From the NCBI RefSeq assembly GCF_001941445.1, contig NZ_CP009245.1, forward strand, positions 85,992 through 149,991: a stretch of DNA of 64,000 nt, in the 5' to 3' direction. A program made the translations under genes and the position numbers. The notes under the pieces are model-generated. The model searched no databases. It had not been told where the DNA came from and worked only from the letters and a program-made list of their open reading frames with translations. This stretch comes from Corynebacterium aquilae DSM 44791. Lineage in GTDB: Bacteria > Actinomycetota > Actinomycetes > Mycobacteriales > Mycobacteriaceae. Shown here piece by piece: positions 44,689 through 53,317 of the stretch (the stretch's first letter is position 1; the number at the start of each line of letters is the position of its first letter).

Positions 44689-46110
44689 TATAGGACAAAA
44701 AGTGTGTCCGGTTTTAGCGGGGTTGGCCTTTTCGGATTCCTATAGAGTGGGTCTAGCCGGTGTCGATACCGGTGTCGTATTCGGCAGGAGCTCCAGTGGG
44801 GTTGCTGTCGGTTAGTGCTTCGGTGACTGTTTTAACTTTGGCGAGTTCGTGAGTCCCGAAGTCGTGTTGCCTGGCGATTTCTATGAGGTCGCCAGGCTTT
44901 TTCGTTCTGCTTAGCAGCCACCATTCGCAGAGTTTTCTTTGGCGTTCTGCGGGTAGTCCTCTGTGTGCGTGCAGCAGTGCTTTCAAGGGGCTGTTGATGC
45001 CGCCTTCTAGGCTGTTGGTGCTGGATTGGTAGATCGCCTCGTAGATGGTGTCGGGGCTGTCGGTGTCTGTGCCGATGACCGCGATGGATTGTTCGATGAA
45101 GGCGAACAGGTGGTTTCGCCGGGTTTGTTCCATCAGGATGCGGTGGGCGCTGCGTGCACGGTCGTGGGTGTACCAGTAGTGCTTGTTTTTCCTTTTGTTG
45201 TTGGGGATAAGCACTTTGGGGCAGCTGTCGATGTAGGTTTTTTCATCCAGCCAGTCGCGGTATTGGTTGCTGACCTGGTGAAAGAGAGTGACCCATTGTG
45301 CTGCTTGTTGGTTGTTGGTGACTTTCAGCAGTTTTAGCGATAGGGCGCGTAGGGCTTTGCCGCAGTTGGATTGGGGGCGTGTTGTGACGTATCGCTGGAC
45401 GTTGCGTTTGATGTGGATCAGGCAGCGTTGGATGTGGGTGTGGGCTTGTGGGGTGGCTGGATCGTTTGGGAAGACGTCGTTGATTGCTGATAGTGCGGCA
45501 TTGCACCCATCTGTGGTGATCAGTCGGGGGCGTTGGATTCGGTGGAGGAGGTGTTGGTATGCCCGGGTGTTTTCGCTGTGCGACCAGTGCCAGGTCAGTA
45601 CTTTGTTGGTGGTTGATGCGATGAGCAGGCATTGCTGTTTGTTGAAGTAGGTGGCGTCGATAAAGACTTGTTCGTCGTAGTTGTTGTCGCCTGTGGGGGT
45701 GGGGATGGGGATGAGCCAGAAAGGTTCGAACCAGCGTTGTAGTGTGCGTCGGCTGAGTTGGTGGTGGCGGGCGAAGTCTGCCAGTGATTGGGTGGATTGG
45801 ACCCAGGACAAAAACAGTGTGAAGCGAACGAGTTGTGTGTGGGCTGTATTTGTTTGTGTGAAGGAGTGTCCGCAGTGTTTGCAGCGCCATCGTTGGCGGT
45901 TTTTGCTGGTTGAGCCGTTTTTCTTTGTGGGTGATTGGCAGATGGGGCAAGTAGGTGATGTTGGCATTTACCCCGCATACCACATGTTGTTTGAAAAACG
46001 GGGATATTTGACCTGAGGCTGGTTTAGCTCCTTGTCAGGAGATGAAAAACGCCTTTATCGCAGGTCAGCACCTAAAAAAACGTACTTACAGACACACTTT
46101 TTGTCCTATA
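44689..46110 (-). mobile_element. IS1249-type insertion sequence (IS256 family)
   Basis: About 1.42 kb bounded by 22-base terminal inverted repeats (TATAGGACAAAAAGTGTGTC at the left outer edge, one mismatch to the inverted right edge). It contains one transposase gene on the minus strand. No target duplication of 8-9 bases is visible on either boundary choice, which suggests rearrangement after insertion. The intact reading frame suggests recent activity. Confidence 0.85.
44753..45967 (-). CDS. tnp: IS1249-family transposase
   Basis: 404 residues. The N-terminal zinc ribbon CPICQSPTKKNG...WRCKHCGHSF precedes an HTH (SLADFARHHQLSRRTLQRWF) and a DDE nuclease core: FIDATYFN (first Asp), ITTDGCNAAL (second Asp) and SSTNSLEGGINSPLK (Glu). 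This is the layout of the IS1249 group of the IS256 family, known from corynebacteria. The frame is complete from MPTSPTC to a stop 64 bases from the left inverted repeat, so the enzyme is likely functional. It catalyses cut/copy-and-paste transposition of the element. Confidence 0.93.
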   Translation of the reverse strand: MPTSPTCPICQSPTKKNGSTSKNRQRWRCKHCGHSFTQTNTAHTQLVRFTLFLSWVQSTQSLADFARHHQLSRRTLQRWFEPFWLIPIPTPTGDNNYDEQVFIDATYFNKQQCLLIASTTNKVLTWHWSHSENTRAYQHLLHRIQRPRLITTDGCNAALSAINDVFPNDPATPQAHTHIQRCLIHIKRNVQRYVTTRPQSNCGKALRALSLKLLKVTNNQQAAQWVTLFHQVSNQYRDWLDEKTYIDSCPKVLIPNNKRKNKHYWYTHDRARSAHRILMEQTRRNHLFAFIEQSIAVIGTDTDSPDTIYEAIYQSSTNSLEGGINSPLKALLHAHRGLPAERQRKLCEWWLLSRTKKPGDLIEIARQHDFGTHELAKVKTVTEALTDSNPTGAPAEYDTGIDTG

Positions 46111-46184
46111 GCCCGCAAGGCAAAACATCGCTGAGTTTGTTCTCTTAGACCGCTATAGTTTTGGCTAGAAAGGAGGCGAGTAAT

Positions 46185-47321
46185 TTGGCAGTCGAAGTAA
46201 CGATTCAGCCGGAAGTCCTGGAGTGGGCATTGGGGCGGTCTGAACTTTCTGAAAACGAGGTTGAGAAACGTTTCCCTAGGTTGTCGGAATGGAAGTCAGG
46301 GGCTAGGAAGCCCACGCTTCCGCAAGCTAAGAAAATTGCGGAAGCTGCTCGTCTGCCACTTGGCCGTCTTCTTCTGCCAGTGCCGACTCCTGATGAAATT
46401 GCGATCCCGGACTTTCGTACTGTTCGAAATGCAAGGATTCATTCAATCGGTGCCAATCTGCGTGAAGTTATTCAAACTGCCGAACAGCGTCTTGGTTGGT
46501 ATGCCGAATACGCTGCCGAAAGTGGTATTGAGCCGCCCGAGGTTCTCGGGATCGCATCGCCTTCAGCGACACCTGAGGAGGCCGCTGAAAGCGCCAGGAA
46601 AGCCTTGGGGTGGGAGTGCGCCGGCCACCCAAAGGGCACGGATAAAGTCATGGACCTCGTTAATCGAATGGAAGATAACGGTCTGCTCGTCATGCGAAAT
46701 TCCATAGTGGGAAATTCGACCGCGCGGCGACTGGATGTGCACGAATTCCGAGGGTTCACTCTTCGCGAAGGGTCTTATGCGCTGGTATTTGTGAATACTT
46801 CCGATAGTAAGACGGCCCAGCTTTTTAGTCTGGCTCATGAGCTAGGGCACGTTGCGAAGGCAGTTCCGGGCCTGTCAGGTGATCAGGGGAAAAACAACGC
46901 TGTCGAGCAGTGGTGCAACAAGTTTGCTGCGACTCTTTTGATCCCCGAGGTGGCTATTAGAAAAGAGTCTTTCGATGCTGATGCCCTGGAGGAGCAGCTT
47001 GCAGCAACTGCAGTTCGGTTTGGCGTAAGTAAGGAGGCATTGCTTTGGCGCCTGGTTGAGTTGGGGTTGGTTCGCAACAAGGATGCTGAACGTATTGTTG
47101 GCCTGGTTAAGGGCAAAGATGTTGCGCAAGACGCAAAATCAACTGGTGCGCCCCCGTTCCCCGTTTTGGTGCGTTCGCGAGTTGGACGCAGATTCCTGAC
47201 CACCGTCACCGAGGCAACGCTGTCTGGAGATTTGCCGGAACCTGCAGCCGCTGAATTCTTGGGGGTGCGTAACAAGGAGACCTTGCACAAGGTAATGGCA
47301 CTGGTAGATGAGGCTGTTTAG
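46185..47321 (+). CDS. ImmA/IrrE-type metallopeptidase with N-terminal HTH, probable antitoxin/regulator
   Basis: 378 residues. The first 65 form an Xre-like region (ALGRSELSENEVEKRFPRLSEWKSGARKPTLPQAKKIAEAARLPLGRLLLP). The middle carries the ImmA/IrrE domain with LFSLAHELGHVAKA, the HExxH zinc site. Proteins of this COG2856 type are paired with PIN-like or other toxins. The TTG at 46185 is the start, because AAAGGAGG lies 8 bases upstream. The partner gene begins one base after its stop. The gene is AT-richer than the chromosome around it and sits between an IS and glpT, so transfer is likely. Confidence 0.88.
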   Translation: MAVEVTIQPEVLEWALGRSELSENEVEKRFPRLSEWKSGARKPTLPQAKKIAEAARLPLGRLLLPVPTPDEIAIPDFRTVRNARIHSIGANLREVIQTAEQRLGWYAEYAAESGIEPPEVLGIASPSATPEEAAESARKALGWECAGHPKGTDKVMDLVNRMEDNGLLVMRNSIVGNSTARRLDVHEFRGFTLREGSYALVFVNTSDSKTAQLFSLAHELGHVAKAVPGLSGDQGKNNAVEQWCNKFAATLLIPEVAIRKESFDADALEEQLAATAVRFGVSKEALLWRLVELGLVRNKDAERIVGLVKGKDVAQDAKSTGAPPFPVLVRSRVGRRFLTTVTEATLSGDLPEPAAAEFLGVRNKETLHKVMALVDEAV

Positions 47322-47322
47322 C

Positions 47323-47808
47323 ATGTACCTCATTGATTCGAACATAGTGATTGGTACATGGAATACTTATCCGCCTGCAATTTTTCGAACATTATGGGAT
47401 GAGTTCGCTGATCTCATTCCGGGTGGTGATTTGTACTTCCATAAAGAAGTGGAAAAAGAGGTCACCGCTTGGTCTTCTGAGCAGAGCGCATGGTTCACTC
47501 GGCATGTTCCGGGCGATCGGGTGCTAGTGCCTACCCAGGTGGAAGTTGAAAAATATATTGAAGTCGCGCAGTGGGCGCAGCTCGAGAGAACTCCGAAATT
47601 CAAGCAGAAAGCTGTGGATGATTTTCTCAATGTTGCAGACTCCTGGTTGGTCGCTTGCGCCATGGCGCATGGCGCAACCATTGTGTCTGATGAAAAATCT
47701 GCGCCTCAGAGCACTTCGAAAGTGAAGTTGCCGGACGCGGCCGAACATTTTGGTGTGGAGTATTTGGATTTCTTGGGATTTCTCAGGGTGAAGAATCTGT
47801 CCTTCTGA
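47323..47808 (+). CDS. DUF4411-type PIN-like nuclease, probable toxin
   Basis: 161 residues. MYLIDSNIVIGTWN holds the first PIN Asp, HKEVEKEVTAW the acidic residues of the second site, and DDFLNVADSWLVACAMAHGATIVSDEKSA the conserved third and fourth acids. This pattern is that of the DUF4411 PIN-like family, RNases paired with ImmA/IrrE antitoxins. The ATG is separated by one base from the stop of the partner gene, a typical toxin-antitoxin layout. Target RNA unknown; toxicity is inferred from family and context. Confidence 0.85.
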   Translation: MYLIDSNIVIGTWNTYPPAIFRTLWDEFADLIPGGDLYFHKEVEKEVTAWSSEQSAWFTRHVPGDRVLVPTQVEVEKYIEVAQWAQLERTPKFKQKAVDDFLNVADSWLVACAMAHGATIVSDEKSAPQSTSKVKLPDAAEHFGVEYLDFLGFLRVKNLSF

Positions 47809-48213
47809 TCGGTAATGCGCTAGCTAACCGCCTTGAGTGGGGAATGGTGGTGTGCTGGGCGTGAAAATCAATAGCCTGGCATGGAACGGGTGATAGGTGC
47901 GTTGGGATAAGTATGGAAGGCGTGAGGGGGCTGGGGGCCATGTATCGCAAGGGTGTTTGGGTGCCTGCGGGGGAGGTGGGAATTTGACTGGCTGGTGCTG
48001 TTTGTGCTGTGTAAGAAACTAGATTGTGCGGGGCTGTGAGGTGGGGTTTTTCGGCAGTCTGGATGGTTTCATGTGAGCTAATTCAATTGTTGGGGGCTGA
48101 TGTGACATGCTAGGTAAGTTCATAGGGTGCCCCCGTTGGGGGTGCCCGAAAATGGGATGCGTCTGCGTGGGGGAGTTCCCACGCCGGCGCCCGTGCGTAA
48201 AGGAGTCGCCACC
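47809..48213 (+). other. Intergenic region and glpT leader
   Basis: 405 bases without a gene. Near the glpT start there are two short hairpins: CCCCCGTTGGGGG at about 48130-48142 and GCGTGGG/CCCACGC at 48165-48184, followed by the AAAGGAG ribosome site (48199-48205). They may make up a regulatory leader. The left part shows no structure. Confidence 0.45.
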
Positions 48214-49614
48214 ATGAATCTCGGATGGCTAGCTGCACCCCCTGCGGCCCCGCGCAGGCCGCAGGAAGAAGTGGACAGGATGTACCCGCGCCTGCGTTTC
48301 CAGGTGTTTATGGGTATCTTCATCGGCTACGCCGGTTTCTACCTGGTCCGCAACAACGTGTCCCTCATCGCCCCGCTGCTGTTCGACAGCAACGGCATCG
48401 ACAAGGTCGGCGTCGGCATCATCGCCAACGCCGTGCTGTTCGCCTATGGGTTGTCGAAGTTTTTCTCCGCGATGATTTCCGACCAGTCCAACGCCCGCTA
48501 CTTCATGCCGCTGGGCTTGGGTTTGTCCGCACTGGTCAATATTGCTCTGGGCACCATTCCGCTGCTGTCGGCATCGGTGGGAGTGTTCGCGTTGGTGATG
48601 TTCATCAACGGCTGGGTGCAGGGCATGGGCTGGCCGCCGGCCGGCCGCGTGCTGGTGCACTGGTACTCCACCAATGAGCGCGGTTGGAAGACCTCCCTGT
48701 GGAACACCGCCCACAACGTCGGCGGTGCGGCACTGCCCGCCCTGGTGGGTATTGGTTTGGCCCACTACACCGACCAGTGGCAGGTTGCTTTCTGGCTGCC
48801 CGGCGTGGTGGCCCTGGGCGTGGCCCTGCTGGGTTTGATCCTCATCCGCGACACCCCGGAGTCGATGGGCCTGCCCACCATCGAGGAATACCGCGATGAC
48901 CCGGCCAAGGTGGAAACCGTCCACGACGATGGGCTGAGCACCTGGCAACGCATCCGCAAGCACGTGCTCACCAACCGCACCATCGTGATGCTGGCCGTGG
49001 CGAACGTGTTCGTCTACGCGCTGCGCTACGGCGTGCTGAACTGGATCACCGTGTTCCTGCATGAGAAGCACAACGCGGAAATCGGGTCCGGCATGGTCGG
49101 CTTCGCTGCCTTTGAGCTCGCCGGCATCCTCGGCACCATCCTGTGCGGCTTCCTGTCTGACAAGCTGTTCAAGGGCTACCGCTCCGGGGCGGGCATGCTG
49201 TTTACCGCCGGCACCGCCGCCTGCATCGCCGTCTACTGGCTGCTACCCGTCGGCACCCCCATGTGGCTGCTGATCCTGTTCGTCGCCCTCATCGGCGGCC
49301 TGATCTACGGCCCCGTGATGCTGATCGGCCTGCAGGCCATCGACCTGTCGCCCCACAACGTTGCCGGCACCGCGGCCGGTTTCACCGGCCTGTTCGGCTA
49401 CCTGCTGGGCGCCACCCTGGCGTCTTCCGGGGTGGGCCTGGTGGTGCAGAACTTCGGCTGGAACGTCACCTTCATCGTGTTCCTCGCCTTCGCCGTCGCA
49501 ACGGTGATCCTGTTCGCCATCGTTGGCCGCGACGAGCGCCAGCTCATGGCCTCCCACGCCGAGCGCGCCGCCGCCCGCCAGGCCGCAGGCGCTGCCGCGG
49601 AACACGACAACTAA
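48214..49614 (+). CDS. glpT: Glycerol-3-phosphate transporter, OPA family MFS
   Basis: 466 residues and 12 membrane helices. YPRLRFQVFMGIFIGYAGFYLVRNNVSLIAPLL with the first substrate Arg, GLSKFFSAMISDQSNARYFMPLGL, NGWVQGMGWPPAGRVLVHWYSTNERG and WNTAHNVGGA are the GlpT/UhpT (organophosphate:phosphate antiporter) signatures. It imports glycerol-3-phosphate or a related sugar phosphate in exchange for phosphate. AAAGGAG precedes the ATG at 48214. A strong terminator follows. No glp catabolic gene is adjacent, so glycerol-3-phosphate is the best but not certain substrate. Confidence 0.9.
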   Translation: MNLGWLAAPPAAPRRPQEEVDRMYPRLRFQVFMGIFIGYAGFYLVRNNVSLIAPLLFDSNGIDKVGVGIIANAVLFAYGLSKFFSAMISDQSNARYFMPLGLGLSALVNIALGTIPLLSASVGVFALVMFINGWVQGMGWPPAGRVLVHWYSTNERGWKTSLWNTAHNVGGAALPALVGIGLAHYTDQWQVAFWLPGVVALGVALLGLILIRDTPESMGLPTIEEYRDDPAKVETVHDDGLSTWQRIRKHVLTNRTIVMLAVANVFVYALRYGVLNWITVFLHEKHNAEIGSGMVGFAAFELAGILGTILCGFLSDKLFKGYRSGAGMLFTAGTAACIAVYWLLPVGTPMWLLILFVALIGGLIYGPVMLIGLQAIDLSPHNVAGTAAGFTGLFGYLLGATLASSGVGLVVQNFGWNVTFIVFLAFAVATVILFAIVGRDERQLMASHAERAAARQAAGAAAEHDN

Positions 49615-49693
49615 CCCCCTCCTTCTAACCCCTCTGTTAGATCCTGTTTGTCATCGCCCCCACCGCATGGGGGGAAGCGATTTTAGGGCACCA

Positions 49694-49746
49694 CGACACC
49701 ACGGCCCGCACCCCAGCAACACGCAAGGGTGCGGGCCGTGGTGTGT
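49694..49746 (+). terminator. Terminator after glpT
   Basis: CACCACGGCCCGCACCC and GGGTGCGGGCCGTGGTG form a 17-bp stem with a loop of about 13 bases. Confidence 0.85.
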
Positions 49747-49803
49747 GTGGGGGTTGTGTGAGGGAATGTGTGTGGGGGGATGGGTGGGGAAACTGAGTGC
49801 GCT

Positions 49804-50811
49804 TTAGCTCACCAGGCTTATCACCACGGTGCCCAGCAACGGAAGAAACGACAACAGGGCAAGCGTCAAGGTGGTGGCCCTATGGTCGCGGCACACCGCC
49901 ACAAACTCCCGCAACACCGCACACGGCCAGTAATACCGCGCCACCGGCGCGCCCACCGCAATGCCGGCAACATTCATCTCACGCAGCAGCAACGCCGCCC
50001 GAAAAGCGTGATAGTTAGACGTCACCACCGCCACCCGCGCATCAGCGGGCAACAGCTGCTGCGTAAACCGCACATTCTCCTCCGTCGTGGTCGAGCGCCC
50101 CTCCTGCAAGATCTCTCCCACATAGCCCTGCGCCTGCGCATACTGGGCCATGGCAAAAGCCTCACTGGTCGGCTCATCCGGGCCCTGCCCGCCAGAACAC
50201 ACCAAACGGGCATCCAGCCGGGTTGCCCACTGCATACCCACCGAAATGCGAGACGCCAACAGCGGCCGCACCCCATGGGCCACGCCCGCGCCCAACACCA
50301 CCACGTGGGTAATGCGCCCGGGGCGCAACCGCACCAACCGGTCATAGCCGTAGGCCCACCCGATATAGGCAACCAAAGAAAACGCGGCCAACACGATCGG
50401 AAAAATCAGCACACATAGATACATCACCAGCTGCACGTTTCCGCTAAAAGCCGCCACCAGCCCCACCGCCACATACGCCGTGATCCCCACCCCCAACGCC
50501 AAAGACAACACGTGTGCGGCGGCCAGTCCCTCCCGCCGGATCATCACCACCCCATTGATCAGCAACATCACGGTCAACACCGCCACAAACAACAGCGCCG
50601 CGCCAAGCATGGTCACACTCCACGCCATCGCCACCATGGAATCAAGGCCAAAAACAGCGCGCAGCTGATCCCCAAAACCGCTCATAATGGTGCCGGTCAA
50701 AGACAACGCCGCAAACAACAACACAAACCCGATCCGCACCCGGCGGGGCTCGACGGCAATCATGCGGGCAGCAACCGCCACGCACACCAAGGAAACAACC
50801 ACAGAACTCAC
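49804..50811 (-). CDS. YdcF/ElyC family membrane protein (DUF218)
   Basis: 335 residues. About five membrane helices occupy the first 165 residues. The soluble DUF218 domain follows: HVVVLGAGVAHGVRPLLASRI, RLVCSGGQGPDEPTSEAFAMAQYA, EGRSTTTEENVRFTQQLL and VVTSNYHAFRAALLLREMN, all conserved in YdcF/SanA/ElyC proteins, which are linked to envelope precursor metabolism. A last helix closes the chain. The start is a GTG at 50811. It is divergent from the lipoprotein gene. Confidence 0.88.
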   Translation of the reverse strand: MSSVVVSLVCVAVAARMIAVEPRRVRIGFVLLFAALSLTGTIMSGFGDQLRAVFGLDSMVAMAWSVTMLGAALLFVAVLTVMLLINGVVMIRREGLAAAHVLSLALGVGITAYVAVGLVAAFSGNVQLVMYLCVLIFPIVLAAFSLVAYIGWAYGYDRLVRLRPGRITHVVVLGAGVAHGVRPLLASRISVGMQWATRLDARLVCSGGQGPDEPTSEAFAMAQYAQAQGYVGEILQEGRSTTTEENVRFTQQLLPADARVAVVTSNYHAFRAALLLREMNVAGIAVGAPVARYYWPCAVLREFVAVCRDHRATTLTLALLSFLPLLGTVVISLVS

Positions 50812-50894
50812 CCCACCACCCTAGTCGCGGCAAACCCCCACCCCCGCCCCCACCAAGACAAGTGAAACCCATAGTCAACTGCGCTTGACCCCGG

Positions 50895-50900
50895 TAAGCT
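50895..50900 (+). promoter_or_regulatory. -10 box for leaderless lipoprotein gene
   Basis: TAAGCT, 6 bases before the ATG at 50907. Confidence 0.45.
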
Positions 50901-50906
50901 GCCACC

Positions 50907-51497
50907 ATGAACACCACTTCCCGCGCCCGCAACCTTAGCCGCGCTGCAATCGCGGCGCTCACCGCCGTCGCCCTGGCCGGCTGCGGCAACGTCATCACCA
51001 CCAGAGTCGCCGGGCAAACCGGCCTCAACGTCAACTCCGACGGCGACATCATCGCCCACATCCAAGCCTGCGACATCCCCGTCGACAGAATCTTCATCAG
51101 CCTCAAAGAACTATCCCCCGATGGCCAGTGGGTTCCCAACGACGAGGAAAACAGTTGGGAAATCAGCTCGGCCACCGCCCACACCGGCTACTTCACCGTT
51201 AACCTCACCCACCCGGATGCCGAATGGGACAACCCCACCGGGCGCATCCTGGAAGTACAAGACGACAAACGCTACGGCATTGGTGTCTTTTCCTCCGCCG
51301 AAGACGCAGAAGTCAAAGGCCTATCGATCCTCACCAACACCCTCACCAGCCCCGACGACAACTCCGTGGCCGTCAGCCTGTTTGGCGGACAATCCGCAGA
51401 AGATGTCCACCAAGAAACCCCCAACGACTACGGCGAAGTCGGCCTCATCACCCTTGAGCAGCTGAAAGGCACCTGCACCCCCGCTAGCGCGCACTAA
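50907..51497 (+). CDS. Putative lipoprotein
   Basis: 196 residues with a signal peptide ending in the lipobox ALAGC at the cleavage site (Cys near 27), so it should be lipid-anchored to the outer face of the membrane. The mature part is acidic and beta-rich (DIIAHIQACDIPVDRIFISL, WEISSATAHTGYFTVNL), without a recognised domain. Similar corynebacterial lipoproteins have no known role. Confidence 0.8.
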   Translation: MNTTSRARNLSRAAIAALTAVALAGCGNVITTRVAGQTGLNVNSDGDIIAHIQACDIPVDRIFISLKELSPDGQWVPNDEENSWEISSATAHTGYFTVNLTHPDAEWDNPTGRILEVQDDKRYGIGVFSSAEDAEVKGLSILTNTLTSPDDNSVAVSLFGGQSAEDVHQETPNDYGEVGLITLEQLKGTCTPASAH

Positions 51498-51633
51498 AAC
51501 ACATAACCCCTTCACGCGCAGCCACACATCCCCTGCCACGGCAGATCCATGCGCGGTACAAGGCGCTGACGCGGTCCATCGCGGTCAGGAAACACGACGG
51601 GTTCGGGTACCCGTTGGGCCGCCTAAGCAACGA

Positions 51634-51879
51634 TCACTGCGCCCGATCGATCGCAGCATCTTGCTGCTTGGGGGCGCGCCCCTTAGCCACCCGCCGGGCA
51701 AGAACGGCTGCGCACACAACGCCAATGACGGAAAAAATAAGCAATTCCACCGGCCCCAGGTTCGCCCCCAAAAGCGTAGCCACGAGCAGCGCTGAAACAA
51801 TGGTTATCACAGGCGCGGCGACAAGGAAGACGAGAATTCCCACCGACCACGTCGGATAGTTATCGCGGTGATCTTTCAT
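51634..51879 (-). CDS. Small two-helix membrane protein
   Basis: 81 residues. Two hydrophobic segments (VGILVFLVAAPVITIVSALLVATLL and VELLIFSVIGVVCAAVLA) are separated by a short polar turn, with a basic C-terminal tail (RRVAKGRAPKQQDAAIDRAQ). No family is recognised. It begins 6 bases after the next small gene on the same strand, so both are probably one unit. Confidence 0.6.
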   Translation of the reverse strand: MKDHRDNYPTWSVGILVFLVAAPVITIVSALLVATLLGANLGPVELLIFSVIGVVCAAVLARRVAKGRAPKQQDAAIDRAQ

Positions 51880-51885
51880 AACATT

Positions 51886-52158
51886 CTATCCTTGTCCGAA
51901 GTCGAATCGCGGTCCGGCGTCCGCACGGTAACGGTAGCCTCCGTCGGGAAACATGAGGAACTCAATAGTGGGGTGATCTACACGAACTTCAGTTCCACCG
52001 GGCAAGAAATTCGTCACTTGATACCGTTCAATTGCTCGCCAGTTGGGGAACTCTTGGTGTGCATCTTTGAATTTACTACCACCGTCTTTGTGCATGAGAG
52101 TCAATTCATCCAGCCAGCTGCGATGGTTGTACACACGAAAAACGTATCGTCTGGGCAA
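51886..52158 (-). CDS. Small hypothetical protein, possibly truncated at its N-terminus
   Basis: 90 residues from a TTG start, rich in aromatic and charged residues (YVFRVYNHRSWLDELTLMHKDG, PNWRAIERYQVTNFLPGGTEV, RYRADAGPRFDFGQG). The frame is open further upstream for 11 codons (HWDVFFVDSLL) to a stop, without a better start and without a ribosome site. It may be the tail of a larger gene lost by deletion. Composition is more AT-rich than neighbours. No known family. Confidence 0.45.
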   Translation of the reverse strand: MPRRYVFRVYNHRSWLDELTLMHKDGGSKFKDAHQEFPNWRAIERYQVTNFLPGGTEVRVDHPTIEFLMFPDGGYRYRADAGPRFDFGQG

Positions 52159-52292
52159 TAGGCTGTCAACGAAAAAGACGTCCCAATGGTCTGTTCATAC
52201 GCACACCCACTTGGCGCATGTTGTGCACCTTAAAACAACCGCGCCCAGCGACCTTTAGCGCGTGACGGGGCGAGTTGCCAGTGCCTATCAGC

Positions 52293-53279
52293 CTAAAACA
52301 CGTCCACCCGGGCGCCTACATCCTCCGCATGCAACAGCTGCTGCACCCAACCAGCCTGGCCCGGGCGCACCCGCAACACCGGGCGGCCACCCTTGCCCAA
52401 ACTGCGCGCCTCATAACGAATGCGGGAACGATAACCCGCATCCACCAGCTCTTCCACGCTCGGGGAATCTGCCACCAAATTCGCCCGCGCATCCTGCAGC
52501 AACGCCAACGCCTCATCCAAGGCCGTCAGCAACGCCTCATGGTTGGTCTCACACATCGCGCGCACCAACGACGGCGCAGAACCAGCCACCCGGGTGCCAT
52601 CCCTAAACGAGCCGGCCGCCAACGACAACGTCAACGCGCCGCCATGGTCACCCACAATCGCCAAGGTCTCCGCCAACACGTGCGGCAAATGCGAAATCCG
52701 GGCCACCGCCTTATCGTGCGCATCCACCCGCGCCGGAATGACCTGCGCGCCCACCATCGTCGCCAACAGCGCGACATCCACCCACAAATTCACCCACTCC
52801 TGGCTCGGCTCACGCTCCACCGCATGGTCGAAAGTCACCACCCACGCGGCACCCTTAAACAGCCCCAACTGGGCGGCCGACCACCCAGAATCGGCAGTAC
52901 CCGCCATCGGGTGGCCACCCACATAGCGATCCTCCATCCCCCGCTGCTTAATCAACTCCCACACCTGAGCCTTCACGGACACCACATCTGTCACCCCGCA
53001 ATCCGGGGCCAGGCGCACAATGTCATCCAACAAGCTCGCCACCGCGGGCATCGGCACCGCCAACACAATCAACGCGCCCACTTCCTGTGCGCGCAGCAGC
53101 GTCGCCTCTAAATCGTCGGAGACATCAAAGCCCTCATCCCGGGCCGCCTGCGCCCCCGAAGGCGAGCGATTAAAACCAAACACCGACGCATCGCACGCCG
53201 CCACATCGCGCAACAGCGAACCGCCAATGAGGCCCAAACCCAAAATGCATACCGGACGAGAAATAGATTGCGTAGTCAC
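52293..53279 (-). CDS. tyrA: Prephenate dehydrogenase
   Basis: 328 residues. CILGLGLIGGSLLRDVAA is the NAD(P)-binding motif, VVSVKAQVWELI and GGHPMAGTADSGWSAAQ carry the substrate-binding residues of TyrA, and a helical dimer domain follows. It oxidatively decarboxylates prephenate to 4-hydroxyphenylpyruvate in tyrosine synthesis. No ACT domain is seen. The GTG at 53279 (VTTQSISRPVC) is preferred to the longer ATG frame, because the extra N-terminus would run into the divergent gene at 53318. Confidence 0.93.
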   Translation of the reverse strand: MTTQSISRPVCILGLGLIGGSLLRDVAACDASVFGFNRSPSGAQAARDEGFDVSDDLEATLLRAQEVGALIVLAVPMPAVASLLDDIVRLAPDCGVTDVVSVKAQVWELIKQRGMEDRYVGGHPMAGTADSGWSAAQLGLFKGAAWVVTFDHAVEREPSQEWVNLWVDVALLATMVGAQVIPARVDAHDKAVARISHLPHVLAETLAIVGDHGGALTLSLAAGSFRDGTRVAGSAPSLVRAMCETNHEALLTALDEALALLQDARANLVADSPSVEELVDAGYRSRIRYEARSLGKGGRPVLRVRPGQAGWVQQLLHAEDVGARVDVF

Positions 53280-53303
53280 CCGGCAATTTTCGCACAACTG
53301 CAC

Positions 53304-53309
53304 TACCGT
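53304..53309 (+). promoter_or_regulatory. -10 box for leaderless deaminase-associated gene
   Basis: TACCGT, 8 bases before the ATG at 53318. Confidence 0.4.
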
Positions 53310-53317
53310 AGGAAGAC

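Noticed and set aside
44651..44710. Two close copies of a 22-base repeat, considered as a CRISPR array
   Set aside because: Only two copies with 16 bases between, and both match the ends of the neighbouring insertion sequence; no cas gene is present.
44425..48213. tRNA-Arg copy 2 as an integration site of a genomic island
   Set aside because: No direct repeat of the tRNA 3' end and no integrase gene were found up to glpT; the clustering is better explained by IS activity.
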